Shown: positions 22,310 through 34,254, counted from the stretch's first letter. The stretch is 64,000 nucleotides of DNA from Siphonodentalium dalli (GCA_032622095.1 CP136069.1:202168690-202232689); one strand, 5' to 3'. Notes: generated by a model from the sequence alone, not told the origin. A program made the numbers and translations.

Positions 22310-22780
22310 GCTTTAGTGCGATTCACATGCAATATGATCCGTTCCATCCCGTTTAGTGTGATTCACATGCAATATGATCCGTTCCATCCCGGTGCCCATA
22401 TTGTATTATGTTAAATACTCAATTCTATGGATATAATACCTCGAGCCTCGAGCCTGACGAAGCAAGCCACATTGCACTAACACCAAATGAAAGGCATGCG
22501 ATGATCGCAATCCTGTATTGTGCAATAATGGTTCTATTCTACCGGCGAACAAATATTACATTCTTGTCTATGCCCACCACGCCTTGAGTACATTAATGCT
22601 TTTCTATAATGTGAATAATAACTAACAGCTTCCTTGTTCGGCTTCTTGACTCGAGGTGCATGTAATTTAATTTTTTAATATTGGTATAAGGGATCGTTTG
22701 GGGTACGTCGGCTTCTTGACTCGAGGTGCATGTAATTTCATTTTGTAATATTGGTGTAAGGGATCGTTTGGGGTACGTTC
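22310..22780. repeat. Two separate two-copy tandem duplications
   Basis: First, GATTCACATGCAATATGATC followed by CGTTCCATCCCG occurs twice (~22,320 and ~22,368). Second, CGGCTTCTTGACTCGAGGTG through GGGATCGTTTGGGGTACGT occurs twice (22,638-22,707 and 22,708-22,778) with 3-4 differences. The sequence after 22,790 (CTCTGGTTAACGCCCGTAGA) matches one terminus of the MITE at 37.4 kb, so a solo end or relic is present there. Confidence 0.75.
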
Positions 22781-24018
22781 ATACATAGATCATGCCATGA
22801 ATATCTTCTCTGGTTAACGCCCGTAGAAACTCTCAGTTGTTACATAATGTGGTATGACAACAACCTGGGCCGGTGTGATGGACTTGCGGTAAGCGGTAAT
22901 TACACTATTATAGCGGTATAGTCCACTATTATAGTGGTACCGGTATATGACTGTAGCATATTCATATTTCCTGTATTTGCGTCGGGAATAGAAGAGGGCG
23001 CATACCAGTGCACAGCCAAATGTCACTCTCAACAATATCACAGCGAATGAACAGTCTTCCGACAAAAGTCGTTGTGATCTTTTTCGCCAGCTTTGTTATT
23101 CACTAATATTATAATATTACTAATATATGCCTATCTAAATTACAATTACATGATGACTCAATCGCTCCTTCATAACAACATTTCAACCAATTGCATGCTA
23201 ATTGAGTTGGTTATCGTGTGCCGTCATGAATAATCATTCTCCTGGACAAACTATATGTATGATACCGACTTAGTGCGACACTGATTTTCAATAATATTTG
23301 TGTGAAATTTTGGATTATCCTCTTTTATCAAATTAACAAAACGGCAATGGGCATATACCACTATAATAGTGGAATGCAGGATGTGCCTGACCTGGTAAAT
23401 GACGAGTTGGTAGGTCTTCAGTAGATTACTTTAATTGTGATGCGGCAATATTAAGCAGCAATGGTACGTACATCTATATCTCTGGGCGTGAGTAAATAAA
23501 GTCGAGAACTGTGTCAATATGGAAATCGCATGGTGAAAACTCATGTAAAATCCGAAGAGCGATTCCCCAATAAAGCTTCTGGTCTCTCGTTCTCATGACT
23601 CCCCCCCCCCCCCCCCCGAGTTCCCAATTCACCCATGGTTTTATAACATCATTGAAATGCCTCGCTGAAACCCGTTAACACACCAGACTGCGACGGACAA
23701 GGCATAGGTCAGAGAAAGGCTAATTATATACTGTTGTGTAATAAGACATTCCAACTGACCGAATATGTGTGAGGTCAAGTGTGCACGGACATTTTAAAGG
23801 TTAAAAGTACACGGACAGTTGTAAGGTTAAAACTAGATAGAGATAGTTTTGGCCATATCTATGTGTTACGAATAATGGTACGGCCACACACTGGAAAGCG
23901 TAAAATGCATCTCTACCAAAGCTATGATGACACGAGAAGTCAATTAATGTATTGCCATGTATTGTCTACGTGACATATATCCAACACTTAACATCGCTAT
24001 TACACACGATCTCACGAT

Positions 24019-24413
24019 TACACATGTAACGGTGCTAGTAACACATGTAACGGTGCTAGTAACACATGTAACGGTGCTAGTAACACATATAACGGTGCTA
24101 GTAACACACGTAACGGTGATAGTAACACACGTGACGATGCTAGTAACACGTGTAACGGTGCTAGTAACACATGTAACGGTGCTAGTAACACATGTAACGG
24201 TGCTAGTAACACATGTAACCGTGATAGTAACACATGTGACGGTGCTAGTAACACATGTGACGATGCTAGTAACACATGTAACGGTGCTAGTAACACATGT
24301 AACGGTGCTAGTAACACATGTAACGGTGATAGTAACACATGTAACGGTGCTAGTAACACATGTAACGGTGATAGTAACACATATAACGGTGCTAGTAACA
24401 TATGTAACTTAGT
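24019..24413. repeat. 21-bp minisatellite ACACATGTAACGGTGCTAGTA, array 1
   Basis: Around 19 units with the pattern ACATGTAACGGTGCTAGTA and variants (GTGATAGTA, GTGACGATG). The unit is 21 bp with no stop codon in several frames, so frames on both strands translate as heptad repeats such as THVTVLV; these are not genes. Confidence 0.93.
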
Positions 24414-25174
24414 GCGACACTGATTTTGAATAATATTTGTGTGAAATTTTGGATTATCCCTCTTTTATCAAATTAACAAAACGGCAATGTGCATATACCA
24501 CTATAATAGTGGAATACCACTACAATAGGAATGCAGGATGTGCCTGACCTGGTAAATGACGAGTTGGTAGGTATTCAGTAGATTACTTTAATTGTGATGC
24601 GGCAATATCAAGCAGCAATGGTACGTACATCTATATCTCTGGGCGTAAGTAAATAAAGTCGAGAACTGTGTCAATATGGAAATCGCATGGTGAAAACCCA
24701 TGTAAAATCCGAAGAGCGATTCCCCAATAAAGCTTCTGGTCTCTCGTTTTCATGACCCCCCCCCCCCCCCGCCGAGTTCCCAATTCACCCATGGTTTTAT
24801 AACATCATTGAAATGCCTCGCTGAAACCCGTTAACACACCAGACTGCGATGGACAAGGCATAGATCAGAGAAAGGCTAATTATATACTGTTGTGTAATAA
24901 GACATTCCAACTGACCGAATATGTGTGAGGTCAAGTGTGCACGGACATTTTAAAGGTTAAAAGTACACGGACAGTTGTAAGGTTAAAACTAGATAGAGAT
25001 AGTTTTGGCCATATCTATGTGTTACGAATAATGGTACGGCCACACACTGGAAAGCGTAAAATGCATCTCTACCAAAGCTATGATGACACGAGAAGTCAAT
25101 TAATGTATTGCCATGTATTGTCTACGTGACATATATCCAACACTTAACATCGCTATTACACACGATCTCACGAT

Positions 25175-25569
25175 TACACATGTAACGGTGCTAGTAACAC
25201 ATGTAACGGTGCTAGTAACACATGTAACGGTGCTAGTAACACATATAACGGTGCTAGTAACACACGTAACGGTGATAGTAACACACGTGACGATGCTAGT
25301 AACACGTGTAACGGTGCTAGTAACACATGTAACGGTGCTAGTAACACATGTAACGGTGCTAGTAACACATGTAACCGTGATAGTAACACATGTGACGGTG
25401 CTAGTAACACATGTGACGATGCTAGTAACACATGTAACGGTGCTAGTAACACATGTAACGGTGCTAGTAACACATGTAACGGTGATAGTAACACATGTTA
25501 CGGTGCTAGTAACACATGTAACGGTGATAGTAACACATATAACGGTGCTAGTAACATATGTAACTTAGT
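25175..25569. repeat. 21-bp minisatellite, array 2
   Basis: Same variant order as array 1, because it was copied with the 1,156-bp unit. One visible difference is ATGTTACGG in place of ATGTAACGG near 25,498. Confidence 0.93.
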
Positions 25570-26328
25570 GCGACACTGATTTTGAATAATATTTGTGTGA
25601 AATTTTGGATTATCCCTCTGTTATCAAATTAACAAAACGGCAATGTGCATATACCACTATAATAGTGGAATACCACTACAATAGGAATGCAGGATGTGCC
25701 TGACCTGGTAAATGACGAGTTGGTAGGTATTCAGTAGATTACTTTAATTGTGATGCGGCAATATCAAGCAGCAATGGTACGTACATCTATATATCTGGGC
25801 GTAAGTAAATAAAGTCGAGAACTGTGTCAATATGGAAATCGCATGGTGAAAACCCATGTAAAATCCGAAGAGCGATTCCCCAATAAAGCTTCTGGTCTCT
25901 CGTTTTCATGAACCCCCCCCCCCCCCCGCCGAGTTCCCAATTCACCCATGGTTTTATAACATCATTGAAATGCCTCGCTGAAACCCGTTAACACACCAGA
26001 CTGCGATGGACAAGGCATAGGTCAGAGAAAGGCTAATTATATACTGTTGTGTAATAAGACATTCCAATTGACCGAATATGTGTGAGGTCAAGTGTGCACG
26101 GACATTTTAAAGGTTAAAAGTACACGGTCGGTTGTAAGGTTAAAACTAGATAGAGATAGTTTTGGCCATATCTATGCGTTACGAATAATGGTACGGCCAC
26201 ACACTGGAAAGCGTAAAATGCATCTCTACCAAAGCTATGACGACACGAGAAGTCAATTAATGTATTGCCATGTATTGTCTACGTGACATATATCTAACAC
26301 TTAACATCGCTATTACACACGATCTCAC

Positions 26329-26696
26329 ATCAACCCATTGGCTTGGATTATTCCTGACTGTTACTCCACACAAGTGGAAGTAACCTTCACCGAAGATGGA
26401 CTAATTCTGACCATACCTCACCCAGGTCATTAATTCCACTGTGATACATAATATACCCCCACATACCAGTAACATCCCTGATCGAACGGAATTTACCATC
26501 TTTTTCTTAGACTATTCATAACACCAACAAATAATACGCTGATAATTAGGAAAAATTGTTTACAAACTCCTTTCGAAACTCACCTCCAGGGGATCAAAAC
26601 GCGTAAACGCATTTTACCATACGTGTATGTAAACTTCTAACTTCGATACAATTATATCTTATATGGCGACACGAGGAGTAAAATGTCAGTAGTCCA
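26329..26696. other. Unique spacer between the triplication and minisatellite array 3
   Basis: Sequence not repeated elsewhere in the window, without recognisable coding potential. It ends at CAGTAGTCCAAAACGTAACG where the 21-bp array resumes. Confidence 0.5.
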
Positions 26697-27162
26697 AAAC
26701 GTAACGGTGCTAGTCCCACATGTAATGGTGCTAGTAACACATATACCGGTGCTAGTAACATATTTAACGTTGCTAGTAACACATTTAACGTTGCTAGTAA
26801 CACATGTAGCGGTGCTAGTAAGACACGTAACGGTGCTAGTAACACATGTAACGGTGCTAGTAACACATATAACGGTGCCAGTAACACTTAGCAGTGCCAG
26901 TAACACATTTAACGATGCTAGTAACACATGTAACGGTGCTAGTAACACATTTAACGGTGATAGTAACACATGTGACAGCGCTAGTAACACATGCAACTGC
27001 GCTAGTAACATATGTAACGTTGCTAATAACACATGTAACGGCGCTAGTAACACGTGTAACAGTGCTAGTAACACATGTAACGGTGCTAGTAACATATTTA
27101 ACGGTGCTAGTAACACATGTAAAGGCGCTAGTAACACATGTAACGGTGCTAGTAACACATTT
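26697..27162. repeat. 21-bp minisatellite, array 3 (left of the LINE)
   Basis: About 22 units, more diverged than arrays 1 and 2 (ATTTAACG, ATGCAACTGCG, GTTGCTAGTA). The array is cut at 27,162 by a LINE fragment and resumes at 28,182. Confidence 0.9.
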
Positions 27163-28180
27163 CGAAATTATTCTCAGTTGTTGAAAGTCACCTCCCCGAT
27201 GTTCACGGCTATGCAGATGATACCCAAATCTACTTTTCATTTCGACCGACAGAGAGAGGCGAAACTAAAGCACGTCAAATTGTGGAGAACTGTATTGTGG
27301 ACATTAGAGCGTGGGTGATTACCAACCGACTCATGATAAGACTGAATTCATAATCATTGGTTCTCGACAACAACTTCAGAAAGTCAACATCAGTTCAATT
27401 AATGTGGGAGACGCCGACATACCAACAAAGGACACTGTTCGCAACCTGGGATCGTATTTTGACACAAACATGACAATGGATAACCATATCTCTAATATGT
27501 TGAAGAAGGCGTTCAGAGGTTTATACAAAATCCGACAAATTAGACAATACCTCGATGTAGACTTAACTAAGATATTGGTCCATGCTTTTGTCACGTCACA
27601 CTTAGATTACTGTAATTCTTTACTGTATGGACTACCGGATTACCAGTGTGATCGCCTGCAAAAAGTGCTAAATGCTGCGGCGCGAGTTGTATCATACACT
27701 CCTCGGCATGAACATATAACTCCAGTTATCAAGCAATTACACTGGCTGCCAGTGGAGTATCGAATCATGTTCAAAATTATTTTGCTTGTATTCAAATCTC
27801 GTAATAACATGTCACCATTGTATATACAGGATATGATCAAAGACAGAAATATGTGTACATATGAATTACGATCTGATAGTAGTATGCCTTTGTACATTCC
27901 TTTCAACAAACAGAAAACGTTTGGCGATAGGGCATTTTCATTTGCAGGTCCACATCTATGGAATAGCATTCCACCTCACTTGAAAATATTCACTGATTTA
28001 AATAAGTTTAAGACCGGCCTCAAAACATATCTCTTTGATGTAGCATTTAATTCCTAGATATATGTGCATGTACATGTATTATGCTGATTAGGCAATGAGC
28101 TCGATTTAATGTAAAGCGCCGTTGAATATGTACTCATAATATTGAGCGCTATACAAATTAATTATTGTATTGTATTGTAT
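27163..28180 (+). mobile_element. 5'-truncated L2/CR1-like non-LTR retrotransposon
   Basis: 27,163-27,330 encodes the reverse-transcriptase active-site motif GYADDTQIY (near 27,210) in one frame. After a frameshift at about 27,330, the frame at 27,334-28,057 encodes the thumb and C-terminal region with LDYCNSLLYGLP, QLHWLPVEYRI and a terminal DLNKFKTGLKTYLFD. The 3' end has GAGCGCTATACAAATTA followed by a TATTG-type tail (ATTGTATTGTATTGTAT), as in CR1/L2-group LINEs. The 5' end is truncated before the YADD motif and the ORF is broken, so it is dead. It is inserted inside the 21-bp minisatellite. Confidence 0.9.
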
Positions 28181-28181
28181 G

Positions 28182-28790
28182 TGACGATGCTAGTAACACA
28201 TATAACGGTGCTAGTAACACATGTAACGGTGCTAGTAACACATTTAACGGTGCTAGTAACACATGTAACAGCGCTAGTAACATATGTAACGTTGCTAGTA
28301 ACACATTTAACGGCGCTAGTAACACATTTAACGGTGCTAGTAACACATGTAACGGCACTAGTAACACATGTAACGGTGCTAGTAACACATGTAACGGTGT
28401 CAGTAACACATTTAACGGTGCTAGTAACATATTTAACGGTGCTAGTAACACATGTAACGGCACTAGTAACACATGCAACGGCACTAGTAACACATGTAAA
28501 GGTGCTAGTAACACATGTAACGGTGTCAGTAACACATTTAACGGTGCTAGTAACACATGTAACGGTGCTAGTAACACATGTAACGGTGTCAGTAACATAT
28601 TTAACGGTGCTAGTAACACATGTAACGGTGCTAGTAACACATGTAACGCCGTTAGTAACACATGCAACGGCGCTAGTAACACATGTAACGGTGCTAGTAA
28701 CACATGTAACGGCGTTAGTAACACATGTAACGGTTCTAGTAACACATGTAACGGTGATAGTATCACATGTGACGGTGCTAGTAACACGCT
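28182..28790. repeat. 21-bp minisatellite, array 4 (right of the LINE)
   Basis: About 29 units. Variants include GGCACTAGTA, GTGTCAGTA, GCCGTTAGTA and GCGCTAGTA, arranged in a partly higher-order pattern. Ends at ACACGCTGCCTTAAATACC. Long frames on both strands are artefacts of a 21-bp period lacking stops. Confidence 0.92.
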
Positions 28791-29881
28791 GCCTTAAATA
28801 CCTGTATAATTGATTTTTGCGAGATAATTTCATGCAATGTACAAGCAAACATCGATAGAATCGCTATTATAGTGGAGCTACGTGTGTGTGGTACTGATGC
28901 ATTGTATATGCATGTTTCCGTTCATATTCTGGCACCACAGGTTTTCTGTGAGAAAATTCCAGCAAAGAATGACGTGCAAACTTCCCAGTGTATGAACGTA
29001 CCCTCAAAGGCGCGGATGGCCATCGTTATAGGTTTTCATTTATAAATAACTGTTTCCAAATTATCAAAATTTCCTCCCGAATATAGCAATAGTATAGTAT
29101 AATGATAGTATGAATGCGATATTTCCACAAAACACACTTTGTGTGAACCGAGCGTTTGTTTATATAGCACGTATCCATATCTTTAACATTCAATTTGATC
29201 AGTGTTCGGGTATTTCATCCGAGTGTATGGACAAAGGGGAGTAATTCTAAAACACTCGTTGGTGTCGATTCAATGGCGACTGTGTTCTGACAAGAATCGA
29301 ATATACATGCACGGAAATCAACCGATAGCGTGACAAAAGATATTCAGTATAACTTAAAAAATTGAAACCCAGCGTTGCCCAGGTTAAAGTGACGTGGAGC
29401 CCTCCGATGTGGACAATAGGTGGGAATAGAGAATACTGTTGCTCAATTAGTGTAATTCTCATAAATGTGATATTCATATACACGCACAGGATGCAATCGA
29501 TACAATCCGGTTCCGCTTTTGATGTCAGGTTCGACTTTTAGTAACCTGGAATTTTGAAGCTGCCAGTCGGTTTTCTGTTACTCAGCCTGTTCTCCCGACA
29601 ATGCGCACATTGTCTGATTATAATAGAACTTATTTTAGGTAGATACTTTGCTTAGAATCGGCTCATTCTGAGTTGATAATGTGCTGATTATTAAAGCGTT
29701 TTAGTCACATCGACCCATAATGAGGCGATTCTAAGCACATTATGTGCGGACAATGACACATATAAGACAACTCACGACTGTTCAGGTGTACGCTCTTTAA
29801 CATGTGTTTTCACTGTGGCCCGCAATTATTATTATTATCCAATATCTGCTTATTTAAGAATCATATAGTCACATTATGTAC
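28791..29881. other. Intergenic with repeat fragments and a small inverted repeat
   Basis: 29,376-29,480 (GCGTTGCCCAGGTTAAAGTG ... GGTGGGAATAGAGAATAC) matches 58,883-59,000. 29,650-29,745 contains an imperfect inverted repeat (GCTTAGAATCG ... CGATTCTAAGC). No gene supported. Confidence 0.55.
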
Positions 29882-30085
29882 CTATTTCGCATTATAGGTC
29901 GAGTATGTGCGTATTTCTCATTATAGGTCGAGTATGTGCGTATTTCTCATTATAGGTCGAGTATGTGCGTATTTCTCATTATACGTCGAGTATGTGCGTA
30001 TTTCTTATCATAGGTCGAGTATGTGCGTATTTTGCAGTATAGGTCGAGTAAGTGCGTATTTCTCATTATAGGTCGAGTATATGCG
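29882..30085. repeat. 29-bp minisatellite, ~7 copies
   Basis: Units of GTGCGTATTTCTCATTATAG followed by GTCGAGTAT, period 29 bp, with single-base changes in later units. Confidence 0.9.
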
Positions 30086-30111
30086 TATATGCGCGAGGAT
30101 ATGTTGGGTTA

Positions 30112-30235
30112 CTAGTTCATCCGCGCACGGTATATAATCGGATTACTAGATCACCCGCGCACGGTATATAATCGGATTACTAGACCACCCGCGCACGGTA
30201 TATAATCGGATTACTAGATCACCCCGCACGATAAA
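30112..30235. repeat. 35-bp minisatellite, ~4 copies
   Basis: Units of ACTAGATCACCCGCGCACGG followed by TATATAATCGGATT. The last unit is degraded (CACCCCGCACGATAAATAAT) and runs into the Penelope-like frame. CGCGCACGGTATATA gives a GC-rich/TATA alternation unlike the AT-rich surroundings. Confidence 0.88.
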
Positions 30236-30971
30236 TAATCGACACAAACTCGGGTATGAAAAGCGAACTGTGCAGAAGCAGACAACTAAGGCGCTTTCCA
30301 AGATTCGTACGGATTTGTTAGCTTATAAATGTTCTGACGTTAAAGAACGCGTTCCGCTTGTTGTGACACATCACCCCGCAACTAAACTAATGAGACTCAT
30401 TCTGGTTCAGCCCCAGCATATTCTGGACGGAGATGATCTACTTCCGAACATATTGAAGGAGATGCCGTTACTGGCGACTAGGCAACCACCTAACCTACGA
30501 CAGATGCTTGTTTCTAGCCAATGTCGGTCGTCTAATCTTTCTATCGGAACCAAACCGTGTAACACTCCAAGATGTGGCGCATGCCAACTAGTATCTTCGG
30601 ATACTATTCGTTCTAAGGACGGATATCCGATCATTCCGAAGGGTCTATTCACCTGTCGAAGCACAGGTGTGGTATACATCTTAACGTGCGCACGATGCCC
30701 GGATGTTCACTACATAGGAGAGACTGGACAGCCGTTATGTAGACGAATCACTGGCCACCGACAGAATATCAACAACCACGACGATTTGCCTGTTGCGAAC
30801 CATTTCTGCCTTCCGCGCCATTCCGTTACGGACATTCGTGTCCAAGTGATACAGGGAGGACTATCGGACCTTAACAGTCACAGGATTACAGAGCAAAAGT
30901 ACATTTCAATGTTTGACAGTTTCAATTCCGGTATCAATAGAGATGCTGGATTCATGTCCGCGTGGTTGTAG
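30229..30971 (+). mobile_element. Penelope-like element, C-terminal GIY-YIG endonuclease fragment
   Basis: An open frame begins upstream of the first Met (…HKLGYEKRTV) and ends TAG at 30,969-30,971. The N-terminal part has the Penelope linker pattern LVVTHHPATKLMRLIL and PNLRQMLV, followed by the cysteine motif CNTPRCGACQ. Next is the GIY-YIG endonuclease: GVVYILTC, then HYIGETGQPLCRRITGHR (catalytic Arg region), a His-containing segment and EQKYISMF (catalytic Glu region). The reverse-transcriptase half is absent, so the element is 5'-truncated. The frame is intact over ~240 residues, which suggests a fairly young insertion. Two minisatellites abut its 5' side. Confidence 0.88.
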
Positions 30972-31279
30972 TCTTATTGTGATATCTTATTGCAACTAAC
31001 ATGCAGCTATATACCTTTCAATTGTACCTATACACTAGGTTCTAATTTATATCTACTAGAATTTGGTAACCATCAACGTGTTTACCTAGGATACAACGTC
31101 ATCACGTCATCATCAACGCTTCGTGTAGTTTTAACGTTTCTTGTCTCATTTCTCGTTCTCATTGATAAAGTCTATGTTAGACGAAAGCTCGTGAGAAAAA
31201 AATATACAATAGGTCTTAAAGGTGTTACCATTTATTTCAACCCAACTATCAATCATACCTATATGGCTACACTACTTTA

Positions 31280-31280
<1 letters not shown>
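30972..31280. other. 3' flank of the Penelope-like fragment
   Basis: Probably includes its 3' UTR. A + frame of 123 residues (30,990-31,361) runs into a TA repeat (YIYIYIY) and is not considered coding. Confidence 0.4.

Positions 31281-31340
<60 letters not shown>
31281..31340. repeat. (TA)n microsatellite
   Basis: About 30 TA dinucleotides. A second TA run lies at ~31,483-31,515, on the other side of a perfect palindrome. Confidence 0.95.
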
Positions 31341-31342
<2 letters not shown>

Positions 31343-31375
31343 CCGTTTATATAGTACTTGAGAGTTGTATATATG

Positions 31376-31479
31376 ATCCAAAATAATGGAGACATGACTT
31401 ATAAAACGATCATTTAATACATTTGTAATACAAATGTATTAAATGATCGTTTTATAAGTCATGTCTCCATTATTTTGGA

Positions 31480-31480
<1 letters not shown>
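31376..31480. repeat. Perfect ~105-bp palindrome between TA runs
   Basis: ATCCAAAATAATGGAGACAT on the left returns as ATGTCTCCATTATTTTGGAT on the right. Arms of ~52 bp meet at TTTGTAATACAAA with essentially no loop and no mismatch that I can see. It is flanked on both sides by (TA)n, suggesting insertion in a TA microsatellite or a cruciform-forming MITE. Confidence 0.88.
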
Positions 31481-31519
<39 letters not shown>

Positions 31520-31521
<2 letters not shown>

Positions 31522-31996
31522 TACAGTTAAAACGTATAATCAGTTATTATGTATATTAACTAAAATTTTCAGTTATTATGTATAATTCCTACTTTCATCA
31601 GCTATTATAGGTTTAATACCTGAAATGTTTAGTTATTATATATAATAACAGACATTGTAAGCAATTATTTAGATATGTTAACTGAAATTTGCATTCGAGG
31701 AGAAGAAGTTGAAAAAAATTGTACGATTCTATGTCATTATTATCTATGTCAAATTGAGGCAAATTTCTCCCTGTTAATATCAGATGAGTGCTATTTCTAT
31801 CTGCGACTGTACATTTTTCGATGTGTAATAGTAAAATGGCTATCTATAGTTCTAGTTAGTATGTCTAATGTGCATAATAACTGAACATTTCACGCATTAT
31901 AGTTAACAAAATACGTGAAGGAATACGTTATTATACATAATAACTGAAATGGTCAGTTATTATACATAATAACTGATTATACGTTTTAACTGTAAC
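31520..31996. mobile_element. TIR element, GTTACAGTTAAAACG family
   Basis: Left end GTTACAGTTAAAACGTATAA then TCAGTTATTATGTATA; right end the reverse complement, ending CGTTTTAACTGTAAC. It lies within TA-rich flanks, consistent with TA target-site use (Tc1/mariner-like MITE). CAGTTATTATGTATA-type motifs recur several times in both arms near the ends. No transposase; the 69-residue frame inside is not informative. Confidence 0.78.
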
Positions 31997-33369
31997 ATAT
32001 ATATATACCCTGCATGGCAAATAAAACTGATGACTAATACTGCCCATTAGAAGCCTATTCTATGTAACTTGAAACTCGGGAAATGAGTTGATATCAAGTC
32101 TAATTTTAAACGTGCGGAATCTTTTTGTTTCCGCAGAGACAGTGAGGTGCGAACATAGTTATGGAAACTTTCTTCGAAGTTCAAAACATTTCCGAAAGAT
32201 CCTGGTGCATATTTATAAACCATGTCCGCCCAAACAGTCGAGCGCATGGTTCAATTGAGGAACAATTACACTGAAAAATGTGAATGTGGAAACATGGATT
32301 ATTCAAATGCCTTATTTATTAACTGGAAAAAAACAATCTTTCTCATTCTCAACGCAATAGACATTTTGATGATATGTTCCCGAAGACTGTAGATCAGTCG
32401 CTAAGGGCATTTACACACTTTTAATCAAAGACTAACGTGTCTGTTACTGAATTGTGTCGGTATTTGTAATTGACTTCGATTGTTTTTGCCGCTGAAGTGC
32501 AATGGCATACACAAATCATTATAGTCAAACTAGTAATTTAACCCATTGGTATATAATATATAGCATCATCGGCAACCAATCGTCTTCACACCCTTCATAT
32601 CAGCGATGTCTATATTGTTCTATAAATATGACAAACAACTCGTACGGTAATACTAAGACAATCATTAGTGTAATATCAACTGGAGATAACAGAGATATTA
32701 TGTCCGTACACACAAATATTTCAGCGATGGATGAACTGAAATGTGATATCCCGATTTTTTATCGATCTTTCAAACGAGGGGCCAGCACCCGTGATTCAAA
32801 CTGTTGTTGGCAAGATACCACAAAACATGCCAAACGTGTGATGGGCGCAAGTATAGGCAGCTCCAGTGAGTGTATTCTAGTTTGTGTCTGTTTTCTGGGA
32901 CCCACTCCGTGAAGACAACTGTTGTGAATATGTGATGTAGGTGTTTCATATATTGTGGGGTGAATAGTTTAACAGATAACTACCATTGGTATTGGACTAC
33001 AACAATTATGTATAAGCTGAATGTGTACACATGTCCGCTTGTGTCAAATCTTTATTATCTTTATTAAATAATATAGACAAGTGACTTCCATTCCATGGGG
33101 TTTGTTATATGTTGATTGACCTGTCTTTAAGTGTCTTACTGTCACTTCTTGTGTCATGTTCGCCATTACACAGCTATATAAAAAGTAAATGCAACGTATC
33201 CCAAACCCTCCATGAGACTGGGAGTGACTTGCCGATGTCGTGATTTTCCTAAACCAAAATCACCAGTTATAACGTATGTTTAAGGAGATTAACATTGTTA
33301 TATACTATCTAGTGAATTTTGCTGTTTTTTTGTCATGGGACACCGAAATACACACTGGTAAACAATGTC
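31997..33369. other. Unassigned intergenic sequence
   Basis: Includes a 136-residue + frame (32,502-32,912) with no recognisable domain and low complexity, and a minus frame at 32,047-32,247. No splice or codon support for a gene. Confidence 0.35.
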
Positions 33370-33478
33370 AGTTACTATTTGATTCGATTCGAGATTCGAT
33401 TCGATGTCGATATCAGGAAGGAAATTCGATATCGAAATTATATTCGATGCAAAATCCCCGATTCGCAGATCCCTAGAA
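33370..33478. repeat. Possible hAT-like terminal fragment
   Basis: GATTCGATTCGAGATTCGATTCGATG, internally repetitive, leads to CCCCGATTCGCAGATCCCTAG. A GGGATCTGCGAATCGGGG-type terminus is seen on hAT MITEs in many animals. I could not find the opposite end or an 8-bp duplication. Confidence 0.4.
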
Positions 33479-33655
33479 CAAGACTTGTTAATTTATATTG
33501 AACACAGACAGACAGACATGCAAACATTCGCAAATACATGTGTAGATATAGTGTTGCCGACATACAAGCATGTTCGTAATATGGGACTGAAGAATATTTA
33601 AGATACACTTGAGAGTTGTGATAATGTAATTGCTCGAGGTTTCGGCCACTCTGAT

Positions 33656-33740
33656 TAAATTAAGATAAGATAAGATAAGATAATTTTTATTTTAAAGTCG
33701 GAGGTAAAACATTATACAAACACAAGCTCTGAAGAGCTTT
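33656..33740 (-). repeat. Retroposon 3' tail, (TTATC)n in minus orientation
   Basis: AAGATAAGATAAGATAAGAT followed by AATTTTTATTTTAAAGTCGG. Read on the minus strand this is a unique sequence ending in a (TTATC)n tail, typical of LINE/SINE 3' ends. The source element is not identifiable from this short part. Confidence 0.5.
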
Positions 33741-34254
33741 TGACCGAATGTAAAACAAATAGATATGTCAATTAAACACATACACATTATCATATAAATT
33801 GTATATCAGTTAAAATATGTTATGCTAGTTAACATATACTTAAATTTGACACCTCCAGCAAAAAAGAGAACAGGAAATTAAGATTTGTTTGAATTTCATG
33901 TTTTTGAGGTTTTGGAATGCTTTCAACGGTTAGCTAAAAATGTTAATCTCATGTAATAATAATATAGATAAACTATTATTCTTTATTTGATCATGCATTT
34001 ATAGTTAAAATGGTTACAATGGCCTGGTTTGTGGTGTCTGTGGGCTCTGGAATGCTTTCGCTGACTTATTATTGCAACAGATCTTAATATACATATGCCT
34101 CAAGCATAATTATGGAAATAATATGTACAGTTCTGTTATCGGTGCATACATACAAGGTCATAAAGGCCCTCACAGTGTGAAAAGAAAGTTAATGTAACCT
34201 CGCTGATCAAATGATAAATAACGTTTTCGGATACTACCCTACCAATATATTTCA

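Larger units (their letters stand above)
23268..26328. repeat. Near-identical triplication of a ~1,156-bp unit
   Basis: Unit starts at CTTAGTGCGACACTGATTTT: ~23,268, 24,412 and 25,568. The internal frame beginning MCTDILKVKSTRTV recurs at 23,779, 24,935 and 26,092, so the spacing is 1,156-1,157 bp. Each unit has a poly-C run of 14-17 bases (23,604, 24,757, 25,914) and, in units 1 and 2, a ~395-bp 21-bp minisatellite. Unit 3 lacks the minisatellite and ends at CACGATCTCAC before unrelated sequence. Units differ by only a handful of bases. I do not consider the repeated 64-residue frame a gene. Confidence 0.92.

Noticed and set aside
23779-26286. 64-residue frame MCTDILKVKSTRTV occurring three times as a conserved gene family
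   Set aside because: Conserved only because the 1,156-bp unit is triplicated; it has no recognisable features.
23957-28848. Long open frames on both strands (up to ~230 residues) rich in THVTVLV, ASNTCNG or LLAPLHV heptads
   Set aside because: They are produced by a 21-bp minisatellite whose period is a multiple of three and lacks stops; all frames are open at once and none has a plausible start, domain or splice context.
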